Positions 37,580 to 48,830 of a DNA stretch of 64,000 nt are shown here, one piece after another. How positions within the stretch are numbered: the stretch's first letter is position 1; each line of letters opens with the position of its first letter. This DNA comes from Rotaria socialis (lineage: Eukaryota; Rotifera; Eurotatoria; Philodinida; Philodinidae): NCBI GenBank assembly GCA_905331475.1, contig CAJNYU010002520.1:186001-250000 (forward strand). Reading direction: 5' to 3'. The notes beneath the pieces were generated by a model that was not told where the DNA came from, did no database searches, and saw only the letters and a program-made list of their open reading frames with translations. The translations under genes and the position numbers were made by a program.

Positions 37580-40500
37580 CTGTTCCTCAATTTTGGTATT
37601 ACGCATTGCGCTTGTGTATCGTATTCTGGACAATCTTTATGAATTGGCGATTCTATGTTCAGTTCGTAATGTTTGCACACGACTGAATACCATTATTGAT
37701 ACTTATCATCGATAGCACGTAAAATACTTCGTTGTCATGAAGATAGATTTTATCACTTCAATAAATTTCTCTTTTGAGTAATTTAGCTTTTTTTTATTTG
37801 AAAATGCTATCTTGACTTTTATGAATATTAAGTCAAATACATTTGCAAGAATTTGATTAAATTTTCAGTTTTTTTCTCTGTGATTTTTGTAAATACAAAA
37901 TAATACAATAAGACGAATTTCACGAAACTCCTTCAGATAAATTGACTGTTAACTCAGCGAGCATAACTAATTTGATATTTCATAGATTCTAAAGCTCGTG
38001 AATTTCAATTAACAACTCGTAGAGTCATCAAACGGCTTTAAAACAATTATTGAAAAGAATCCTCACCAAACATTCTTTCATAGAAATATACTTTTTGAAA
38101 GAGAAATAGAAAATTAGACTGTTATACTCTTATCACTAAAAAATAGATATTTGCTTTTTATTTTCATTCTAGGATTGTAGTATTTATAATTGCGACATTG
38201 AAATCGCATTACTACGTAGCAACTGAAAAAAGTATCTATTTAATCCATTCCTTAGGCAAACAGCTATCGAAAATTTCTCTGTAAAAGAATGTTGCATTTA
38301 ACAGAAGAAATCGGGAAAATAATACAAGAAGAGTTCATATTGCATTGGTGATTATTCTACCAGCCAGCAATGGAAAACATCAAACCGAAAAGTTGCCAAT
38401 CGAAAATTAAATCATTTCGAGTTGATTTTCACTAATTGTTCGAAAAAAGGGGCTGAAAATTCAATTCGATCATCTTCCTTTTGCAGTACAACAAAAATAT
38501 TTTCAGTTTATTCACTTTCACATCGAAAAAATTGAAAACTTCAAACTTACTGATAATTTGAGTAGCCGTGACATTAAACGTAAAGTCGCTCAACATCTCG
38601 CTGATGCTCTTGCTGCCAATACAGTAATATTCGTTCGATTACTCATTTCCATTTTGCTAATGTTGACTTGGCATGCAGACAATTACTGCACTCAATCTGA
38701 AACGCAGTGATATAAGCGGCCGAGAAACACAATATCTTACCAACATGCTCAAAACTAACAAGGTTAAAATAAATCGCTTACTACTTAAATTCATCTTGTT
38801 AATGTCCATTTTTCACGCAGACCCTAGCTATACTTAATCTTCGCGGAAATTCCATAGAAGACCACGGGGCACAACGTCTTGGCATTACCCTCAGGAGAAG
38901 CACGGTATTACCTGGTTTACTATCGGTAATCGTCCAGTTAAAAGACATTTTCAAATAGATACTGACCACGCTCGAACTTTGTGGCAATCAAATCGGAAGC
39001 TTATGGTCGCAATATCTTGGTAATGCTTTCAAAACGAACACAGTAATACAAGATTTGACACTCATCCTCATCATTTGAACTAGTAAGATGCTTGCAGACA
39101 CTCCCGAAACTTCATCTTAGCTTAAATAATATCACCAAACAAGGGGTACAACTTATTGCTGATGGTCTTGCGAACAATACAGTAATGCACTATTTACTGT
39201 TGACCTTTGTCTTGTCTATCATCAGTTCTTATATAGACACTCACCACAATTAATATTGAAAATAATCAAATCGGATGTTTAGGAACGCAGAGTATCGCGA
39301 ATTCTCTTATATACAACACGGTAATATATATGATTTAACATTTATTCTCCTCTTATGAAGCTATAAAAATTATACAGACAATCACCACACTCCCATTGAC
39401 TTGTAATGATATCAGAGATGCGGGAGCACAGTATCCTGCCAATGCTCTTAAAAAGAACTCTGTTAGTTTTTAAACTGCCTTTTGATCACATAGACAATCA
39501 CTTCGCTTGACCTTCAAAGTAATGGTATCGAAGATCAAGGAGCACAACATCAAGCCGATGCTCTCATAGAAAAATGCGTAACACATGATTTACTATTCAT
39601 CTTCGTTTTGTCAAAATACGCGTGATACGTAGACAGTCGCTAGAATTGATCTTTCAGATAATGAAATAAAAAATCTAGGAGCGAAATTTATGGGCTATGC
39701 TCTCATGAAGAACAACGTATTATAACATTTATACACAATGCTCATCTTAATCCAGTGAATCTGAAAATTCCATTCAGACACTCACCACACTTGCACTTGC
39801 CTATAACGAAATCGAAGTTCAAGGAGTACAACATCGTGGTGACGATCTAAAACAGAACTCAATAATACATTGTTTTTCAGCTATTTTTGTATTGCAACTA
39901 TTCAGTTCTTACACAGCCACTGATATCGCTTAAGCTTGATACCAATCGAATCACAGATCAAGGGATAAAATATCTTGCCGATGCTCTCACAAGCAACAAG
40001 GTAGTACAAAACCTACTAGTAATTATTGTCTTGTCCATATAGAGTTCTTACGAAGACACCAACACATATCAAGCTGCATAGCAATCAAATCAAGGACCAC
40101 AATATCTAGCCGATATTCTTACAACCAACACAGTTTCAGACTATTAACTAATCTTAATTGTCTTTTCAATATTCTTTTTTTTTCATGCAGATACTCACTA
40201 CGCTTTTCATTTTCTGTAATGAAATCGGAGATCAAGGAGCAGAATATATTGCAAATGCACTTACGACTAAAATGGGTAATACTCTAATTAGAGCATCGGT
40301 GTTTTTTGCAAATATTCAACTCTCACAAAAGACACTAACTACACTCGATCTTAGCTCCAATAAAATTGAAGATCACGGAGCACAATGTCTTGGGAATGCT
40401 CTTATGATCAATACGGTAGTACATGAATTCTTATTCGCCTCAATTTCGCGACGATCTATCTTATACACAGACACTCATTGCACTTCGTATCGACTCGAAT

Positions 40501-40690
40501 ATCAAAACAGATCGTGGTGCTCATTATTTTGCGAATGCTCTTTCACACAACACTGTAACTCATGATTTAATACATATTGTCGGCTTAAATCTACAACCAT
40601 TATAGACGCTCATGAAACTAGTTAGATATTAGCCAAAATAGAATCAGATATGAAGAACTGAAAAGGATGATGATTTTAAACAGCAATAAG
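37580..40690 (+). pseudogene. decayed F-box/leucine-rich-repeat (RNI-type) gene
   Basis: An F-box-like segment is readable at about 37580-37712, including LVYRILDNLYELAILCSVRN and VCTRLNTIIDTYHR, closed by a TAG. It is followed by about 800 bp of broken sequence and then by the LRR exons at 38540-40690. RNI-type LRR domains bind protein ligands, and F-box proteins recruit SCF ubiquitin ligases. The array keeps frame in most units, but at least four lesions are visible: the donor after the exon ending 39861 is AT instead of GT; the exon 40056-40132 is 77 bp, not 84, and frameshifts to TAG; the exon at 40191 is one base too long before its donor; the terminal exon at 40606 shifts frame after seven codons. 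I therefore call it a pseudogene, although selective exon skipping of 84-bp units could rescue some of these. The F-box assignment is by eye and weaker than the LRR call. Confidence 0.65.
38540..40690 (+). repeat. one-LRR-per-exon tandem array, ~140-bp period
   Basis: Sixteen units of 28 codons. Those with clear borders start at 38679, 38821, 38959, 39098, 39237, 39378, 39494, 39633, 39778, 39917, 40056, 40191, 40333, 40471 and 40606. Most are exactly 84 bp, open after (C)AG with ACACT, carry the pattern TLTTLxLxxNxIxDxGAQxL and end AAC-ACA before GTAATA. Introns are mostly 54-60 bp and themselves similar (for example GTAATACAAGATTTGACACT at the donor side), so exon and intron were duplicated together. 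Confidence 0.88.
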
Positions 40691-42103
40691 ATAATCAGAA
40701 TTGATTGATCGTTTTCGACAGTGGAACTTGAAGACATTCTCCGTAATAATTTTTGTTGATGGACAGGATTATTTTCTCAGTAAAAAATCAATATAATCTT
40801 CCTATAGAATGTGACTTCACGGTACGCATCGGAATTAGAAGGCTGACATCGAAGAGAAAAAGTGCGAAGAAGTTGGTCGCTTATTATACTAGTTTGATAA
40901 AAAGAAAACTTATGGTTACTTGTGTAGAGAGTATATTTGACTAATTGATGATATGTTTTTTCTTACTCTTGTTAAAATTGTTTTCGATCAACTACATGTT
41001 TGATGCAGGATATGAAATGTTTGACATATTAGAAAACTTTCCAACAAAACCGTTGCATCTAGAAACTTTGATACTTCAACTTCGAATGGCGTGACAGACG
41101 CTTTTGTGTCTACCAATGTACCAATGGATTGTTTTATTGTGATGCAAACCTTTTCTTAGTCTGACTTCTTGATTAATTACGAGGACTGAAACATTTTACC
41201 ATAATCAAGTCACTCAGGACTCAGGTTTCGAATAGATGCGATTCAACTGACACAGACATAAACAACAATATGTTAAGAATAGAAGCGTTCGTTCACGATT
41301 CTATTTCGTGTAGTCTACATATGATCTTCATTTTGCTTTCTATTTCTTTGTGATTTAAAAAATGATTATATAAATCATAAAAATTTGACTTATTTTCAAT
41401 TTATATAATATATCTTTGTAATTTATTAACTTATAACTATTTAGTTTCTAATACTTGTATTATACGTATCGATCAATTATGTATTACATAAAACATTCGT
41501 TCAATAGTAGCAACGTGGTAAGAGATAAAATGTTGCTACTTATCAAAATGAAATTTTCCGACATTCGTTTCTGAATTTAAAATCATTTTCAGCAAGGTAA
41601 TCACTCTCCATGAGTGCAGAGTAAACATTAGCTTAGCATCACGAGTTACTAATTGACAGAGACGTAGTTGTCCAAGTTGGAATATAAAAATAAAATTCGG
41701 CTATTGAAAATAGATCTGCATTTCGCCATAATATTATTGCCTTGCAAGTGATTACAATGTATCGTCGTTTTTCTTCTTCAAAACTGATGTTATCGTTTAC
41801 AGGAAGTTAAATAGTATTCTGTTTTGATTCTTTATTATTGCAGTATAACAACCGATGGAATTGTTGGCTTTTATTTTCCTAACGATATAATTGAGAGAGA
41901 GAGAGAGTTAGAAGCATTTCATTAATCAAATACTAAAACTTCTATATATGATTAAAACAACAAGATTTTTTAATAATTCAGCATAACGAGAATATACACA
42001 AAGTGAAATCAAAAGAATTATTACTATGCCATCGACACGGCTTCTTTTAAAAGAATCAAATTCTGAAATCATATATATGGAAAAGATGTTTTACTTGATC
42101 ATC
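40691..42103. other. intergenic stretch
   Basis: The start is the tail of the LRR pseudogene. A 63-codon plus-strand ORF ends at 40944 and has no recognised match. A GA tract lies at about 41889-41908. Nothing else is supportable. Confidence 0.45.
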
Positions 42104-42800
42104 TTAATCTGCGTTTACCCAGTTGCCTTCAACACATTTTTTATGGGATTTTGTTAAAGTGCTAGTACCATACACCAATTCAATGAATTTTTCAGGTTGC
42201 GCTGGACACAATACTTTTATCTCACTGAAATAACATGTTTTTAATGGATATGTCCAACTTCTTGGATACGATAGCCAGTTATAATAGTTATCGTAAGCTG
42301 TTAAATTTTCTGATTCCTGCTTTTCTATTGATCTATTTGCATAAATTGGACTGAAGTCATATACAGGATATATATCAACATGATATCTGGCTGTTAGATG
42401 TATGAATCTTGCATTCGGGGCAACAAAATGAATACCATCTTTACGAAAATAAGAACGATTTCTATCATCGAATATTTCCCATTGTGGTTGAACTTTAATT
42501 TCATAAGTAGAAGAAAAGTTCAATTTAGAAATTTCGACCAGCTTCCGTGTATCATTAAACATTATCATTACATCAGTATCTAAATCGTGTGGCAACAATC
42601 CACGACGTTGAATAAAACCAACAAGTGTCCCATATGAGATCCAATATTGAATATTATATTTTTCTGCCAGATGAGACCATGCTTGAAGACCATGTAAAAT
42701 GTATCTTTGACGATCACGATCATTTGATTGGCATGTTGGAACGCTGTTAAGGGCCTTTTCAAGAAGTTCTTCATCACTCAATATTGGATTGGTTGTCAAC
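42104..42800 (-). CDS. LicD/fukutin-type transferase, N-terminal exon not found
   Basis: The exon opens at an acceptor (CGTTGTAG, exon starts 42800) and runs 231 codons to a stop. The nucleotidyltransferase-like core is plain: RRGLLPHDLDTDVMIMF carries the D-x-D-x-D metal-binding motif of the LicD/FKTN/FKRP family, preceded by IQYWISYGTLVGFIQ. ARYHVDIYPVYDF follows, then PLKTCYFSEIKVLCPAQPEK with two Cys. Family members transfer phosphocholine or ribitol-phosphate-type groups to glycans, usually in the Golgi. It is a close paralogue of the gene at 43858-44679, which has a membrane anchor, so an upstream anchor exon is expected. A 69-codon minus-strand ORF with ATG at 43060 is nearby, but its only good donor (GTGAAA) is out of phase. 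Either exon 1 is missed or the copy is truncated. Confidence 0.8.
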
Positions 42801-43857
42801 CTACAACGAAAATATTTATATCAATATAAAATGGTATATATCGAAATAGGTCAGTTATAAATTTCACTTTCTGATCTTGCTTTCAGCTTGATCGACACAA
42901 TCGTTTTAGTTTCAATAGAATGAGGAGCTATGATATAGAGGCTATGTTCAAGAAAATTAGGACACTCGCATAACCTATATATAGATGATCGTAAACATTT
43001 TTCATCGCCAAAATCGCCTCTAATCCATGCCTGAATTCCTACTATTATCTTCAGTCTCATGACATTCTTCTTTCAATCGTTTCATTTCAGTGCTGCAGTC
43101 CTGCTTTTACTTCACTATTCTTTATAATTAAGCATTGAATTATTATTTAACAGCTGATCAAATGATTGTTTTTATTTGAATTGTGTTTGAAGTTTCGAAA
43201 TACTACTCTCTACTGGAAGCTTCTTTCTAGTTTTGCAATGTGACCGGGTGTATATTTTACTATTTTCTATTCTATTGAAGAATAATTGAACAAACGAGAC
43301 AATAAGATACCCAATGAATGAGCTTCTACTAATTTAACGCAATACTTTGCTAGAATGTACAGCTACGATGATAATGAGATTCTCCTACTTTCGACTTATA
43401 AAGAACATAAGTAATCACCATTATGTTCCTTTCCAGTTACTCTCATTTTTTAGCTACAAACAATCTTTCTTTGAAGATACCAGTAAACAAACACAGCAAA
43501 ATTATAGATTTGCTATTGAACGAAAAAAATAATGTACTTTCGTTATGCATGAGAATAATAGAAAAACAAGAGAAATAAATTTAGACATGAATAGACAATT
43601 TTAAATTACCTTCATATAAAGCGCAACTAATTCGAAAAAAAAGCAATTATATTTATCACACTCTTTCAAAATAAAAATATTCATTTTATAATGAATACTT
43701 ACTGATCATTTTAAACGAGTGAATAATCAATTAGCGGGAAAAAAAGACCTATTTAAACTAATACAATCAGGTATCATTTCTTTCTCTAATGCCATCAAGT
43801 TGCTCTGTTTTTATGAGGAACCAGTAAAATGACGAAATAAAGTTTATCACGTTTTAC
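42801..43857. other. spacer between the two LicD-like genes
   Basis: Contains the missing 5' part of the 42104-42800 gene if it exists. A minus-strand ORF at 43060-42851 (MRLKIIVGIQAWIRGDFGDE at its start) is the only candidate I see. The remainder is AT-rich and featureless. Confidence 0.4.
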
Positions 43858-44679
43858 TTACGCTGTACTCGTTTGCTCTGAAATCTCACTATTTTCGTTC
43901 GTTATGATTGTTTTTGTAGATATAGGCTCATCAGATTTCTGCCAGGATCCATTAATACATACTATTGATGAAATATTAGTAATTAATTTCTCTGGTTCTG
44001 CTGGACAATAAACGTTGACACCACTGAATCTACAGGGTCTCAATGGAAATGTCCACTCTTTTGGTGATGATTCCCATTTATCATTTTCATCATACTCATT
44101 AAACATTTCTTTAGTAATATTCCCGATTTTCACTTTGTTCGGATGGTAATCAAGCATTGGCCAAATATTGATGTATACATGATCTTTTCGATTGATGAAT
44201 CGTGCTATAGGTTCCACAAAATCGATACCTTCCGCGTTGAAATACGAGTCGTTTCTTTTTCCAACAAGATGCCATTGTGGATGAACTTTCAGTTCATAAT
44301 CGGATGAAAAGTATAATGTACGAAGTTTAACAAGATGTGATGTATCTTGTACCATTACTAAAATATCAAGATCTAGAGCATGTGGCGATAAGCCATGCCG
44401 TTGAACATAACTAATTAATGTCTCATGCCCAATCCAATATAGAATTTTATTTTTTCGAGCCAGTTGAGTCCATTCTAGAAGAGTATAAAGAAGAGCACGT
44501 TGACGAAGGCCATCATTAGGGGTGCATGTATGCATTTGACCAAGAGCTTGTTCAATCCAGCTGTGTTTGTACTTATTGTAAATATTAGAAGCAAATTGTT
44601 TTTGATCATCGTAGAATATTATAATTAAAAAGAAGAACAAGAAAATAAATATTAGTAATGTGCCACGAAAGCGATACAT
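43858..44679 (-). CDS. LicD/fukutin-type paralogue with altered metal motif
   Basis: A 273-residue ORF from ATG 44679. Residues 5-23 form a strong hydrophobic segment (LLIFIFLFFFLIIIF), a type II Golgi signal anchor. The catalytic core parallels the neighbouring gene: KILYWIGHETLISYVQRHG, then LSPHALDLDILVMV, VYINIWPMLDY and PLRPCRFSGVNVYCPAEPEK. The neighbour reads HDLDTD where this gene reads HALDLD: the first Asp of the motif is Ala, while the other two are kept. Activity may be changed or lost. The two genes are clearly tandem duplicates on the same strand, about 1.1 kb apart. The stop overlaps a perfect donor (GC|GTAAGT at 43862-43857), so the last codons could be spliced to another exon; a possible acceptor at about 43805 would add only three codons. 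Confidence 0.82.
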   Translation of the reverse strand: MYRFRGTLLIFIFLFFFLIIIFYDDQKQFASNIYNKYKHSWIEQALGQMHTCTPNDGLRQRALLYTLLEWTQLARKNKILYWIGHETLISYVQRHGLSPHALDLDILVMVQDTSHLVKLRTLYFSSDYELKVHPQWHLVGKRNDSYFNAEGIDFVEPIARFINRKDHVYINIWPMLDYHPNKVKIGNITKEMFNEYDENDKWESSPKEWTFPLRPCRFSGVNVYCPAEPEKLITNISSIVCINGSWQKSDEPISTKTIITNENSEISEQTSTA

Positions 44680-45192
44680 TTTGCTTAAGATAATAACTAT
44701 GACTGCCGCGTAATTATCAAATGATTAATATATGTTGGGTTAAGAGTAGCTATCGAATTGTAAAAGAGTTGAATAAGACTGTGCAATGGTAGTTGAAAAG
44801 TAATCTGACATAATCACTTGCGGGCAACAGCTTTTCGAAAATATATTCGTATATATTCAAAATTTTGCCTATAGTGTGCATAAAAATGATGTACTGATAA
44901 GATATTTCAATGAAACAGAAGGTGTCCTTATCGTCAAAGGACAAAAGTGACAGAATCAGCGTGCATACAGGCGACATCGCATTTTGATAACAAGGGAAAA
45001 ATCGTTTGAATAGGTAATATATGTTGACATTGATCTAGAAATATATTCCTGGTAGTCAGTAGAAACAGCAGGAAGCATATTTTATAACTATTAACATAGA
45101 TACGGTGAAGAGAAAAACTGCAAAAAGCTATTCACGATTTGTTCTTCTTTATTTGAACTGATTAACTCGGTGCTTTAACAACCAAACAATAA
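44680..45192. other. short spacer
   Basis: Upstream flank of the anchored LicD-like gene. I see no gene or clear motif. Confidence 0.4.
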
Positions 45193-45564
45193 TTATTGAT
45201 TTAGACTTAAGTTTCTTTTTGTTGAAAAATCTGTCGATCGTTTAGTAGTATTTCTAGTACTATGGGCAGTTATGTTTTGACAGTTTATCAAAGTAATGGC
45301 TATCAGATATTGTAATGTTTTCGTATCTATTATTTTATGCACATGTTTATACAGTTTTAATTGAGGTAAAGAGACGTTTGACTTGAGAGCAATACTAAGA
45401 TCATTTTTTAAATTAGAAATAAATGAATTAGTTGTCGAAGTATTGTTGAATCTAATAATAATGATTTTGTTCTCAAGAAAGTTATTATTTTGAATATTGG
45501 TCAGGAAATAAGCCGAAGAACTCGAATATGAAATTCTGACCTTGGAAATTTCTTTAACATTCAA
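45193..45564 (-). CDS. hypothetical 123-residue ORF
   Basis: An uninterrupted ATG-to-stop frame rich in Asn, Ser, Thr, Ile and Lys (MNVKEISKVRISYSSSSAYF at its start). It has three NxT/S sites near the C-terminus. This length is uncommon for chance in such AT-rich sequence, but no family, signal peptide or membrane segment is recognisable and no flanking exons were found. It lies between the LicD-like pair and the fucosyltransferase on the same strand. It may be a small gene, a surviving exon or a remnant. Confidence 0.3.
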   Translation of the reverse strand: MNVKEISKVRISYSSSSAYFLTNIQNNNFLENKIIIIRFNNTSTTNSFISNLKNDLSIALKSNVSLPQLKLYKHVHKIIDTKTLQYLIAITLINCQNITAHSTRNTTKRSTDFSTKRNLSLNQ

Positions 45565-46966
45565 TATGAGAATAATTTAATCAAGAGAAAAATGTCAAAT
45601 TATCGCCACTTTTATTCAACAAAGAAATATTTCATGCATCACAATTTCATAATGTTTAGTTTAAAACAAAACATCGAAATTTATATACAAGGAAGATTTG
45701 AAACGGTGTATATGACTGAATTGTGTTTCTCATTTTTATTCGATGATGTGTTCATTGGGTATAAGTTTTGTAAAAAAAAAAGAAAAACGATCGTCTATGT
45801 GATTATTAGTACTAGCGCCGTATGCGTCAATTGATAGATCGATATGAACCATTTATTTTCAAATGTTTGTCCTTCATTGATGTGCACTGACATAGCAAGA
45901 TTACGCAAAAATATAGTGCTTAAATTTTGTCTTCCCTTGTTCTCTTGCATTTCTTCCTTTTGCCTTGTCCTTTCTTTCTTCTTCTTCTAGCTGTTCGCTT
46001 CGCATGTGCGCTCTCACTACTACTTATCAATACTTCTCCCTATTGTACTTCACGTATTATTTTATGTGCTAAATTGGTATCTTCGCCAGTGTTTTTTGTA
46101 CGTCGCCTTTTGAATATTGATGACATATAGTGTAATGCTTTGCCTAAAAATATGGAGCAAGTCGTTTAAACATATTTATTTATATCCTTCGTTATGTAAG
46201 AACTTCGGAGTGTTACATTCGCAGACAAAAGGAAAACGAGGCCAAAAAAGACATACTTTATGTAAGAATGTATTATTTAAGTAAGATACGAAAATGCTTG
46301 TAAAGGATATTTCTATGCCGATAATAAAGAGCATCATCGATCTTCATCCTCGATAGATTCAATAATAGCTACAAGAGCATTGGGTCAAATTGTCATAAAC
46401 GCTTCCATCTTACATTCTACGTAAGTTAGACACAGCTGAAGTAATGGAGCATTATAAAACTATGAAAAGCGAGCACCCGTCGTATTTTTCTTATAGCTAC
46501 CAATCTTGATGTGAGATTAGAAGCAAAATATATCATTTTTTTAAATAAAATCTAATTCGTCTTCATAGAATTGAAGATATATTTTTAATGTCAAGAGATA
46601 TGCGACGAAAGGATGTCGGTGTGAATATAAATTTGTTATTGCAACGTTTGGTTTTGGTGTTCGACTTTTCCACATCCATGCCTCGAGAAAAATAATCAAT
46701 AATATTTAACCAAGATCCCTTAACACTGCTGTTACAGAGAGGAAAGTAGGGGCTACATAATTTCAGGCTCAAAATATACTTGTATGAATTCTTCAAAACG
46801 TAAACAAAAAAAATTGTTTATTATCTGGCAATTCTTATTTTCATTATTATAAAAATAATAAAGATTTAATAGTCAGAGGCAGCTCACAATATTTAAGTGT
46901 CTCTATTTAATCTAATAGAATAATTTTCAATAATCGCGATGTATCAAACTTCGTAAATATATTATT
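45565..46966. other. intergenic stretch
   Basis: Only short ORFs. A minus-strand ORF at 46796-46563 reads CNSSVKGSWLNIIDYFSRG. Its C-x(n)-GSW pattern recalls the C-terminal ends of the LicD-like proteins (CINGSW, CVEGNW). This is too little to call a remnant. Confidence 0.35.
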
Positions 46967-47487
46967 AAATAAATGTGGAAACTTCGGATTTCATCCGAGA
47001 GTTATGTGTACTGCAAAAAGTGCATGCGACATATGAGTCATTCTAGAATGCCTGAACACGAAAATTATCATGAGAAACTAGACAATTTGATTTCTGGATG
47101 GAGTTTTTGTGAATTTTGAGACGTTTTTCAGGCGATGTTTCGTTAGAAAGCTATGACTTAGTTCAAAACTAATATCAGATTTAGAATCAGCGTTAAAAAC
47201 TGAGTCGATTTATATATGTTGTGAATAATTCTGAGAAAATTTTTTTTTTGAAAAATCCCTGTACTCCCCCTCAGGGATGGTCTGATCAAAAATGACAATT
47301 TTTTCGACAACTCAGCCATTTCTTGACGGATCCTTCTCATCTTCGAACTCGACCTAGATATTGATAAGACAATTCTGTGCACAAAATTTCAGCTCAATCG
47401 AATGCAATTGTGAAGAGTTATCGAATAAACGGACGGCCGGACACACTGACCGATTCTATAGTGTACTCTTTTTTTTTTGAGTACACA
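46967..47487. repeat. dispersed ~520-bp repeat, copy 2, hairpin-ended
   Basis: Same orientation and extent as 18241-18763, with scattered substitutions and small indels. The terminal hairpin is kept as GTGTACTC, a T-run and GAGTACAC (47461-47486). The minus-strand frame is interrupted compared with copy 1, so a protein-coding role is unlikely. It sits 43 bp beyond the stop of the fucosyltransferase gene. Confidence 0.75.
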
Positions 47488-47529
47488 AAAAAGTACGTAA
47501 TAAAAGTTTGTTGTTCTTAATATAAGCCG

Positions 47530-48830
47530 TTAGTCTATTTCCAAAAAGTATTTATTTACGTCGGTATACCAAATACGATCTTTATTCGTGTTCAATTTAT
47601 AGCATAATTCACAAAATCGAACCGATTCAACGTCACGACTTAGATAACGTGTTTCATAGTTAATTCTCCATGCATGATACTTTTCATACTCTTGCCGATT
47701 TGTCGCCACATCATTTAAATGTTTAGCCAGTGTTATAGGATCACTATAGTCTTGCGCATAAATAAATGAATTAGGTGGAGCAATTCGTTCATAGCTTTGA
47801 CGCTTCGGACCAAGAACGATAGGTATTGCACCATGAGATAAAGATCGCCAAAACTTCTCAGTAATATAATCGCGTCTCAATGTAGTCGATTCGAATGCTA
47901 AGTAAAATTTCGATGTAGAAAGTTTTTCAAATTCACACTGAGAACTTCGAGCACATTTATGAGAATCATTCGTTTGGTTTTTAACACACTTTCCAAAAGC
48001 AGATATAGGAAAATGTTGTTTGAGTTGTTCGTAGAAGTGAAGACGTTTCTGTGAATTACAATTGCTCACGAACCTGAATTAATTTTATGTTATTATATTA
48101 TTAATTTCTACAATATTATTAATATTACTTACCAGGTAGCTTCATTGTGTCGTTTTTTGTAATTTTCATCAATCCATTTTGCGAATGCTATTTGATTTAT
48201 CGACTCATTTCTCACGTACGCAACTCCATAAGCTGCAACACTAACTTCTGAGTCCAAGCGATAAGTTATTGTCCAGTTAAATAGAAATTTATTGTAGACA
48301 GGTGCAGGTGCATACGGCTCATCGTGCCATAGCAGCCATAATTGATTCGGATTTCGGTATACAGCCAGATCTAACAGCTTTTCATAGTTTAAATGGCTAT
48401 AGAGCATTATTATAGCGTCAGTTCGATGAATCAAAGAAGTATCGCATGTAAATTGACAATTTCGAAAAGGACAAGTCGATAGATAAAACGATTCACTGTT
48501 ATATTTTCTACAGAATTTATGATATTTTGTGTACGCATAGATTGAAAACAATGTTTTATTAGATGCTCTTCGAAATTCTCTAGAAAGTACAGTCTTAAAA
48601 GGCGATTGCTTCATGAGCTGTGACTTTCGTTCAAAGTAGTTTGCAATACTTTGCCCTGTTCTTGCATCCAATTGAAATGATGGATAAGAAGTTCCTAATT
48701 TTCTAAGTATTTCCTTGTTTATTTGTTGGTATTTGAGATGCATCACAAATAGCAGGCTGTTAATTGTTAAAAAGATATAAATACAACAAGGTCGTCGTAG
48801 AATATATTTAACGGATAATAATCGAGCCAT
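47530..48830 (-). CDS. alpha-1,3-fucosyltransferase (GT10 family)
   Basis: Two exons, 48830-48133 and 48073-47530, joined in phase 2 (TG|G) give 413 residues, the usual length. Near residues 16-30 is a type II anchor (CIYIFLTINSLLFVMHL), then a stem and an N-terminal GT10 domain (QLWLLWHDEPYAPAP; DSEVSVAAYG). The GDP-fucose-binding domain is in exon 2: WFVSNCNSQKRLHFYEQL, FYLAFESTTLRRDYITEKFW, GAIPIVLGP and YERIAPPNSFIYAQDY, then LAKHLNDVATNRQEYEKYHAW. The acceptor-binding EKFWR and PPxSFI motifs are intact. It transfers fucose from GDP-fucose to GlcNAc or similar acceptors in the Golgi. The intron is 59 bp with GTAAGT. No lesion is seen. It lies on the same strand as the two LicD-like genes. 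Confidence 0.92.

Noticed and set aside
38540..40690. The ~140-bp periodic array as a satellite or CRISPR-like repeat
   Set aside because: Each period holds an in-frame 28-residue leucine-rich repeat bounded by splice sites, so it is a gene array; the spacers are introns, and the organism is eukaryotic.
43795..43804. Ten-base terminal exon for the anchored LicD-like gene
   Set aside because: The GTAAGT donor at the stop and an acceptor at 43805 would allow it, but the exon would add only three codons; the simple stop is the more economical reading.
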